Shown here one piece after another: positions 56,677 to 64,000 of a DNA stretch of 64,000 nt. Position 1 is the stretch's first letter. Each line of letters begins with the position of its first letter. Under the pieces are notes generated by a model. It made no database searches. It worked only from the letters and a program-made list of their open reading frames with translations, and was not told the DNA's origin. The stretch spans positions 36,210,305-36,274,304 of the forward strand of contig OY855908.1 in the NCBI GenBank assembly GCA_963693305.1. The letters run 5' to 3'. This stretch comes from Meandrina meandrites (taxonomy: Eukaryota; Cnidaria; Anthozoa; Scleractinia; Meandrinidae). Both the position numbers and the translations under genes were made by a program.

Positions 56677-57657
56677 ATGTCCTTGAAATTCAACACAACG
56701 ATTAATGGAACACAGCTATCGAGCTGCTACAATCCCACAGCAGAAAAAATCGGAAAAACCTCTGCATACTGCCTAATACTTGCTGTTTCGCTGCTTGGTA
56801 ATTCGTTCATCGGAATAACTGTCTACAAGACGAAAACCATGAGAAAACGCATCAACTTCATTATCGTAAACATGGCCATGTCCGATATGCTGTGTGCCAT
56901 TTTCCGATTTCCAGTAGTTCTAACAGAGCTGTACGTCGGCTCCTGGGTGACAAGCGGTCCCCTTGGCCTGGTCTTATGTAAGTTTGTTGCTTTATTCTTA
57001 ACTACTGTTTCTGCTACTGTGTCTATTCAGAGCCTGGTTCTGATAGCAGTGGATCGATTTGGTGCTGTGGTATTTCCCCTCCGATCGCCACTCATCACTT
57101 CAAGGCTGTGCCCCTTCTTTATTCTCGCCACTTGGATCATAGCGATGGCTGCCTGGTCACCATATCTCTTCGCCTACAAACTTGTGGAGTATCCAGGGGG
57201 GCCGGCGTGTATACTTCAGTGGAATGAAGTCTTTGGCGAGTCCTCATCTTATCCAAATTACATTTTAGCAATAAATGTTGTGTTCTTTTACACCCCATTA
57301 GTGTTGATAGTCATACTATACACTATCATCTACTCAAAACTCAAGTCACAAGTGATTCCAGGCGAGCAATCGGTCAACGCGAGACAGCAACGCGCTAGAA
57401 GGGAGCGAAATGTGCTGAAGATGGCCATTGCTATTGTGTTAGGATTTGCAGTGTGCTGGCTGCCCTTAAGTTTTGCGTGGATCCTGTTCCTCTTTGTATC
57501 GGACATATGGTCGTGTGGTTTCCAGTACTTTTGGTCTGTTGCCATAGTTTTGACTCAAGCAAATTGTGCTATAAATCCTTGCATCTGTTTTATTTTCAGT
57601 GGAAATTATCGGCAAGCACTAAAGAATCTTCTAAGATGCTTTTCAGCAGACCAGTAG
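56677..57657 (+). CDS. R9: intact intronless class A GPCR (type A)
   Basis: 326 residues from ATG 56677 (MSLKFNTTINGTQLSSC), with NTT and NGT glycosylation sites. Landmarks: GN in LLGNSFIG, SDMLCAIF (D2.50), C3.25 in VLCKF, AVDRFGAV, ATWII, ECL2 Cys in GPACILQW, YTPLV, CWLP, NPCICF, then SGNYRQALKNLLRCF. The TM2/ECL1/TM3 region (GSWVTSGPLGL, FLTTVSATVS) differs most from the rest, so its ligand pocket may differ. The common stop is mutated (TGA to TCA), adding SADQ after RCF. ECL3 keeps WSCGF. Confidence 0.92.
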   Translation: MSLKFNTTINGTQLSSCYNPTAEKIGKTSAYCLILAVSLLGNSFIGITVYKTKTMRKRINFIIVNMAMSDMLCAIFRFPVVLTELYVGSWVTSGPLGLVLCKFVALFLTTVSATVSIQSLVLIAVDRFGAVVFPLRSPLITSRLCPFFILATWIIAMAAWSPYLFAYKLVEYPGGPACILQWNEVFGESSSYPNYILAINVVFFYTPLVLIVILYTIIYSKLKSQVIPGEQSVNARQQRARRERNVLKMAIAIVLGFAVCWLPLSFAWILFLFVSDIWSCGFQYFWSVAIVLTQANCAINPCICFIFSGNYRQALKNLLRCFSADQ

Positions 57658-59544
57658 TAATCAGGCCACACCCAGTAGTCAAATTTAGGGGGTGGCTCGT
57701 AAAAACAATCAACTGGATAAATCGGATGAAGCAAAGACGCTTTTTCCGTTTCGAGTAAAACACTTACATCTAAAGTTATAGATAGATTATTTCGATCCAT
57801 CTAAACTTGTAAATAGTTTTTATTTCAAAAGTGCTTTGTATTTGATTCGTTGTACTTAAAAGTAAACGGTTTTAACCTTTCATTGAACGGCGAGTTTACA
57901 TGATCCTGTTAACTGTATTTATTTGTACTCTGTATTTGTAGATTTCTTTAATTTTTAGGATGTTTCAGTAGACCTGAAACATTTCAATAATAGATATCCC
58001 AAAACTTGAGTTTGTATGTGATTCAATATACACCTGAAAAGTCTGTAATCGTCTGAATCGCTCTTTAGACACTAGCTATAAAATTAACATGAGAGTTATT
58101 TTGTAAACACCATTTGCAATTTTCGTAAATAGCGAGACAGTAAAAAGGGTCAACAACATGCCCAGTGTACGCAAAACTACTGTCTACACAGAAAGCTTCT
58201 AGATAACTCCGTTTTTCGATGAGCTTAACATGGGGAAGAAGTTTCATGCCAACAATATCAATTACCCATTTTTTTTTATAAACGTTTACTTTCCAAGCCG
58301 TTCTTGCAATGCCACAGGCATTTCATTGTGATGTTGTTGAACAATAAACTAAAATAAACGACTCTACAGAAACAGTCTTTTATATTATCTAGCGAACAAG
58401 GATTAAGTATGCTACTTGTTCTTGAATTGATGAATATAAAAACACCTCTCCTCCTTTCCTTTCCAACCATATTTGCTTGACTCTGCCAACAGTCCGACAA
58501 AAGCATTCGCATGTTTTATGTACGGTTCACAACAGATTCTCGAAAATGAGCTAAAGTGATTTAAAGATTTATCTGATAGATGCTAATTATCTTTTCTCCA
58601 CAATATAAAGGAATAGGATAGCCTGTAGAAGCTCTAACGAAAACTCACCTAAACTTTCATTTTAATTGCAGAAAAGGGTACCAATTCAAAATCAAAACTT
58701 TGACTTAGTGAAATTTCACAAGTTTTGATGGAGATTGAGAGAATTGCTTCAAAAAAAAAGACGATGATTTTGAATTAAATCAAAGTATTACGTTTCTATA
58801 AATCCATCTCCTGGTTGTTGACTCAAATATTGAGTACTACAGGGTGTTTTGTCGGAGTTATTTTCATACTTAACTCCGGTTATATTTTTCCGACTTATTA
58901 AAATACCCTACTTCAAGGTACTGGGATTGCATAACTCTAATGGTGGTCATTTTAATTCTAAACACGCTAAGCGATATCGAACAACGAATTATATTGGAGC
59001 CCTTTAGGATACGGCGATCACACCTGTCTTATTTCACAAGAGAGTCACCTTTTCCATTTTAAGTTTCAGGATATTCGTGGATTTCAACTCATTGGCGCGG
59101 AAATAATTGACATGAAACAAAACTAGCGCGAAATAAAGGAGCTCGGGTCATGCAATTTTCGCAAATTGCGGGCGGAAAGAAGTGTCCTGAAATAAATTAA
59201 CATGCATGTCGCGGAAACTTATTTGGAGCAGGTGAAGTTAAACTCATCATAAGAGTCGAACTTGTTTCAAAGACATCACGAAAAATACGGCGCTCAGTTT
59301 TCTTCTCTTATTGTTCGACATCGCTGAATGCAGCCTTCATAACTACAATGTTTATCTTGAAAAACGAATTATGCCCAAAGTGGAAAATTTGAATTAGTTT
59401 ATAAGATAAGATGAAATTGGAACGTTGGCGTAACTGATTTGAGGTGATATATAGGCAGGGTAAAGGAGTAAAAAAGAGCTTGTGGGCATACGCGGATAAT
59501 TTTCGTGCTGCTTTGTCATCTGTTTCCGCAGGCTAGTAAAAGTA
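57658..59544. other. R9 3' flank and a displaced type C upstream block
   Basis: The receptor 3' flank runs to about 58200. The AATAAA position reads AGTAAA (about 58139). From roughly 59.2 kb the sequence matches the DNA upstream of R7 (CTTCTCTTATTGTT, ACAATGTTTATCTTG). No gene was found between. Confidence 0.55.
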
Positions 59545-59548
59545 TTAA

Positions 59549-59826
59549 AGGGGCACTGTCACGAGGATTTCTACGTTTTGGGGTGAAAATGTGCTAAAGA
59601 AGAAATGAAAGTCAAGAGAAGGAAATCTTTTCAGGGATTTTCTCAAAGGAATAACAGAAAATAGTCAGTTACGGGCGACCTTTCCACAAAACAAAGGAAA
59701 GACTTGAAAAAATCAGCATCCTAGTCTCAGAGAACTGGTTGGGTAGTTTTAAGCGAAACTGAACCAGTATTTTGGGTCTCCTGTCAATAGAATGTCATTT
59801 GGCTGAAAAATGGTGCCAGTGTCCCC
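59549..59826. mobile_element. 278-bp MITE with TTAA at both ends
   Basis: Left end AGGGGCACTGTCAC and right end GTGCCAGTGTCCCC are inverse matches. TTAA lies at 59545-59548 and 59827-59830. It lies within the displaced type C block. Confidence 0.65.
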
Positions 59827-60000
59827 TTAACGACTTCTTGCAGAAAAACAAGTGCAAATCAGATGACACCTTGTTGAGCTTCTCTTATTGAAATTCGGTC
59901 TTACTTAATTTGAAAGCCAGCTGTTAACAAATTAGGAGGCCTGAGTGTTAATTGTGTTTTTTCTTTTACTAGAAACACGGGAAAAGGAGAGCATCAGGTC

Positions 60001-60138
60001 TGTAGGATGAATGAACTGGCGTACCCTACGCTATACCGATTTAACCGATTACTAGAACCTCTTCAAAACACAACTTTCAAATTTTGTTACTATCCTATTT
60101 TCAACATTCTCTTTCCGACAGTGTCAGTACTTTTTCTG
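60001..60138. repeat. Second collapsed unit: type A late segment fused to early segment
   Basis: The stretch matches the part of type A blocks just before the receptor (as at 16540-16660). At CTTTTTCTGTC (about 60138) it jumps back to the early part (GGATCTGAAGGTTCCTAACAG, as at 15938). On its left, at GGATGAATGAACTGGCG, it is joined to type C upstream DNA (as at 43940). A receptor that should lie between is missing. Confidence 0.6.
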
Positions 60139-60389
60139 TCGGATCTGAAGGTTCCTAACAGTTCTGTAGAAGCACAACTTGCTTTCCAGAAATGTGTCTT
60201 TACTCAATTCTTCGGAGATCGTGCTTCAACTAACAAACAGCTATTTGCAGAAGTAAGCATTACTTTATATGAACTTCCAAGAATTTGTCAAACAGTTTTC
60301 CGTTTTCCTCACTTGTTGTTCGTTGTTGTGCATGTTTTTCCCGGAAGTTTTTAAAGGATAATTATTTGGCATGCGCATAAGCCACAACA

Positions 60390-60560
60390 TAATCCCGCCT
60401 TAGATTTTCTCTTCATTTAGTTAACAACCCAAATGTAACAAAATAATTTCTGAGTGTAACAGCTGGAGAAGAAACTGACTAACTATGAGAATAACAGAAA
60501 ACTTGAATACAACGCGCAGTGGAACGCAGTTATCGAGCTGTTTACAATCCTAATGCTGCA
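60390..60560 (+). pseudogene. Relic receptor promoter and 5' end upstream of R10
   Basis: TAATCCCGCCTT, GTTAACAACCC, then ATG at 60485 (MRITENLNTTRSGTQLSSCLQS, then a stop). It is clearer than the copies before R1 and R9: AACACAACG..GGAACxCAGxTATCGAGCTG of true receptors is almost unchanged. Confidence 0.65.
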
Positions 60561-61110
60561 TGATCTTCCTAGTTTCGCTGCAAGGAAATTCTCTCACGTT
60601 CTGAGAACTCTCAAGCAATTTCCGAATCCAAAATGTCTCCCTTATTTTACCTCCCCTTATAGGCTTCGAAATGAATTTGAGTCGCGCCCATCAAACGATA
60701 TTCTGGTATCTTTAAGGGGTGTTTTTTAAATTTTCTAACAGGCACCCGACTTTTACAAACGCTTGAGCAGCGCAATCGTTTTCTGGCGTGCCCTGCGCCT
60801 TACGGATTTAACTTAACTTGAACCATGCTATTTTTAACATTCTTTTCCGGCATTGTCAGTGATTGATCTGTCAAACTTGTAAATTTATGTTCTAGCCTGC
60901 ACTTATATTTTATGATATTTTGCCCAGAGAGTGACAGATATCAGTTTTCCTTTGTACATAACTGCCAGCGGCTAACAATCGGTTGACTGACAGTCTTAAT
61001 GGAACATGCAAAATTTTCCCCGCTTTCATTCGCGCAAAGTAAACAGAGTAGCGTCTTCTCCTTACGAAAATTAAATATCTTGCAAGATTTAAAGAAAGCT
61101 GAAAAGGAGA

Positions 61111-62017
61111 ATGTCCTTAAACTTCAACACAACGAGGAATGGGACACAGCTATCGAGCTGCTTCAATCCCACAGCAGAAAAAAATCGGAAAAACCTTTGC
61201 TTACTGCCTAATCCTTGCTATTTCGCTGCTTGGCAATTCGTTCCTCGGGATAATTGTCTATAGAACGCAAGCCATGAGAAAACCCATCAACTTCATTATC
61301 GTAAATATGGCCATGTTCGATCTGCCGTGTGCGATTTTCCTATTTCCTATTTATTTGGCCTGGTCTTATGTAAGTTTGCTGCTTTCTTCTTAACTACTGT
61401 TTCTGTTTTCTGTGTCTATTCAGAGTCTGGGATCGATCTGGAGCTGTGGTGTTTCCCTTCCGTTCGCCACTCATCAGTTCAAAGCTGTGCCCCTTCTTCA
61501 TTCTCGCAACTTGGATCGTCGCGATGGCTGTCTGGTCACCATATCTTCTCGCCTACAAACTTGTGGAGTATCCAGGAGGGCCGGCGTGTACACTGCAGTG
61601 GAATGAAGTCTTTGGAGACTCATCATCTCATCCAAATTACATTTTAGCAATAAATGTTGTGTTCTTTTATACTCCATTAGTGTTGCTAGTCAATACTATA
61701 CACTGTCAAAACTCAAGTCACAAGTGATTCCAGGCGAGCAATCGGTCAACGCGAGACAGCAACGCGCTAGAAGGGAGCGAAATGTGCTGAAGATGGCCAT
61801 TGCTATTGTGTTAGGATTTGCAGTATGCTGGCTGCCCTTAAGTTTTGCGTGGATCCTGTTGCTCTTAGTATCGGACATATGGTCGTGTGACTTCCAGTAC
61901 TTTTGGTCTGTTGCCATAGTTTTGGCTCACTCAAATTGTGCTATAAACCCTTGCATCTGTTTTATTTTCAGTGAAAATTATCGGCAAGCACTAAAGAATC
62001 TTCGTAGATGCTTTTGA
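61111..62017 (+). pseudogene. R10: class A GPCR with several frameshifts and deletions (type A)
   Basis: The ancestral ATG at 61111 (MSLNFNTT) runs into a one-base expansion of an A run (near 61180), which shifts the frame. TM1-TM2 are open in the next frame. About 40 bp of ECL1 are missing near 61350, and part of TM3 including the DRF region is damaged near 61430. TM4-TM5 are readable, TM5/ICL3 is shifted near 61690, and the end (PGEQSVNARQQR, CWLP, NPCICF, SENYRQALKNLRRCF) is open to TGA 62015. Closest to R9 throughout. Confidence 0.87.
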
Positions 62018-62482
62018 GCAGAACAGGAGTAATCAGGCCACAACGAGTAGTCAAATTGTGGGGTTGGCTCATAAAAACAATCAACTAGCCAAAAGACAAG
62101 TGATTTAGGGAATAAATTTAAGTTGCTAGCTGTGGAAGATCAAACCAAATGCGAAATATGATAATGCAGTAAATCAGGCAGAGCTGAATCTTCCGTTTCG
62201 GTTAAAACATTTACATCTACAAGTATAGATAGGTTGTTTCGGTCCATTACTTCAAAAGCGCTTGAACGCTGAGGTTACATGATCATACTACCTGTATTTA
62301 TTTGTACTCTGTATTTGTAGATTTCTTTAATTGTTAGGTAGTTTCAGTGGACATGAAACATTTCTATAATAGTTATTTCAAATTACTTAAGTTTGCAATT
62401 TTCTTTAATTAGAAATCTGCACAAGGGGTAAATACAGTTTCAAATCGTCTCTTGGCGGAGAGGGAAGTCGAAGAGCAGGAAG
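62018..62482. other. R10 3' flank
   Basis: Conserved receptor 3' flank (ACATTTACATCTACAAGTATAG, TTTCAGTGGACATGAAAC), shortened and without AATAAA at the usual place. No gene. Confidence 0.55.
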
Positions 62483-62490
62483 ATTCTGTC

Positions 62491-63194
62491 TCGGGGTTGG
62501 AAGCGGAGTCATTGGACTTTGAATATTTATGATTCCTGTCTTCTTTTACCTCAATGATTCATGATTCGTTTATAAGTTTCATTCGATATTCATAATTCAT
62601 TTTTCACTGTTTTAATCCAATTTTCATGATCTACTGAAAATAACTTTTAACCAGTTTCTGTTGTTTTTCGCTTACACGATGGTTGCGAATTCTCTAGTGT
62701 TTATGCCAGTTCCCGCTAGCAAAGTCTACCTTTTCAAATGGAGCCTTTCCTAGGACGAAATTATGCCGGAAACCGATGTAAATTATTTGCTCTGATATAT
62801 GTCGTCAAGTTATTTCCAAAGTATTCACTGTGTGTAACATACCTTATCACAGTCAAGCTAGGGATAAAGGTGCCAACATTTTCAGTCCTTTCTTGTGGGG
62901 AGGGGCGGGTCTGGCCGCATGTTCGCCCAGAAAATTTTTAAAATTCATGCTCAGAGATGCTATTTCCGGCTATTTCTGAGATATATATTTGTAATATATA
63001 TTTGTGAAGAAGTTTTGTAGTTTACATTCAATGATCACACGCCTCCAATATCGATGGAAGTATTCATTTGTTATTCATGATTCGTTTAGCCATCTCTCGT
63101 TATTCATGATTGCCAAGTTTTAAACACGAAGACTCATGATTCCTATCAATTTTACAGCTATGATTCATGATTCATGATTCCGCTTCCACCCCCG
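62491..63194. mobile_element. 704-bp hAT-like non-autonomous element
   Basis: Ends TCGGGGTTGGAAGCGGAGTC and GATTCCGCTTCCACCCCCG are inverse matches. The 8-bp ATTCTGTC is duplicated at 62483-62490 and 63195-63202. The empty site is present in sister units as GAAGCTTCTGTCAATCACTTG (about 40376 and 46497). The interior has many ATTCATGATTC words and no long frame. Confidence 0.85.
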
Positions 63195-63202
63195 ATTCTG
63201 TC

Positions 63203-64000
63203 AATTACCAATTATTTGCATGCTTTAGTCACGTGTAGTCCCTGGTAGGACCTCTATCGCAAGAGGGCGAACTTCCCACGACGAAGCAACAACAACGTAC
63301 CAACGTATGGGGAAATTAATATTGGAAAGGCCTTTAATTTTAGAAAGCCTAGGTGGCTGGTTGTTTAACTCTGCCAGCAATGCTGCAATCTGCTGCTTAT
63401 CGTGCAGAAGTCCAAAATGTTTCTGTTTTGTTTTCCCCAGTGTTTCAAAACAAAATTTTGTGAAAAGAGAATTTTTGAAATACAGCCTTCCAAAGTTTTA
63501 TGTAAAGGATCGGTCGTTTTTTTTATTTATTAATTTATTTATTATTTATTTTCGGATACAAGTCTATTTTCATTCTATTATATTCAATGCACGTATCTAA
63601 ACTAAAGGGGTTGTGATTCATCAACAAATGCCTTTACTGGTCCTCAATATTTGTATATGATTCAATGCATGCTTGAAAAACTCTGCAGAATGGTGTTTAA
63701 CCGTTCCTTGGACAATGGCTAAAAATTTATCATAGTCCGTATTGTAAAGTTCATTCGTAATTCTCTTTAGTAAGGAAACAATAGTGTTAAACGAGGCCAG
63801 TGAAATAAATAATGTTTTAAGCTACATCATTTTTTGACAGCATCTTTACTGAGCAGCTTTGTGGATTGAAATTTTGATGGAGCAGTGTTTAACAGTTATC
63901 ACTTGCAAACTTTCTTAACGTGTTTACAAAGAACTTTTATCATTTTCATCATTACAAAAGAGGCGATGGGACAGTTTTGTCGAAAAGGAAAATACCAAAC
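63203..64000. repeat. Chimeric unit junction at the right edge
   Basis: Up to about 63500 it matches the 46.5-46.9 kb spacer. From 63640 it matches the R6 3' flank (GATTCAATGCATGCTTGAAAAA, AAAAATTTATCATxGTCCG, GTAAGGAAACAATA). From about 63800 it switches to the type C block upstream of R7 (AAATAATGTTTTAxGCTAC, GCAGTGTTTAACAGTT). No gene inside the window. Confidence 0.6.

Noticed and set aside
16916..62017. Naming the receptors as olfactory, neuropeptide Y, QRFP or other specific ligand class
   Set aside because: Only general class A landmarks are visible. Ligand class cannot be read from them and DRF/Cys7.53 are atypical.

Overview
The window looks like nuclear DNA of an invertebrate animal, most likely an anthozoan cnidarian such as a stony coral (inference). 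The reasons are an AT-rich sequence, a many-exon gene with GT-AG introns, many small inverted-repeat transposons, tRNA-derived SINEs and a tandem array of single-exon rhodopsin-like GPCR genes. No species-level marker was seen.

Region 1 (1-13.3 kb, + strand) is the 3' part of a mitochondrial i-AAA protease gene of the YME1/YME1L family. I placed 19 exons by reading frame, splice sites and family motifs; together they encode about 642 residues. The first coding exon(s) lie upstream of the window. The introns hold a 1.57-kb TA-flanked transposon, a 139-bp relative of it, an 85-bp element with a 9-bp target duplication, SINE copies and hairpins.

Region 2 (13.3-15.6 kb) has no gene. It contains a hairpin repeat and an 890-bp hAT-like non-autonomous element.

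Region 3 (15.6-64 kb) is a tandem array, all on the + strand, of ten related intronless class A GPCR genes, numbered R1 to R10 here. R1, R4, R6, R7, R8 and R9 are intact (318-329 aa). R2, R3, R5 and R10 carry frameshifts, deletions or a lost start. The proteins keep N1.50, D2.50, C3.25, W4.50, P5.50 and NP7.49-7.50, but have DRF instead of DRY, Cys at the NPxxY tyrosine position, and almost no C-terminal tail. Upstream DNA sorts them into three types. Type A is R1, R9 and R10, with long duplicated flanks and a relic receptor start. Type B is R2, R3 and R5, with a repeated upstream block of about 2.3 kb and no recognisable promoter. Type C is R4, R6, R7 and R8, with a compact CRE + TCCCGCC + TATA-like module 70-130 bp before the ATG. 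All type C genes are intact and all type B genes are broken.

The array has grown and been shuffled by unequal recombination. R1 joins a type A 5' end to a type B-like body. Receptor-less collapsed units lie at 26.25-27.6 kb and near 60.1 kb. Several transposons can be dated against empty sites in sister units. The right edge of the window is another junction pointing into a further type C upstream block, so the array probably continues.
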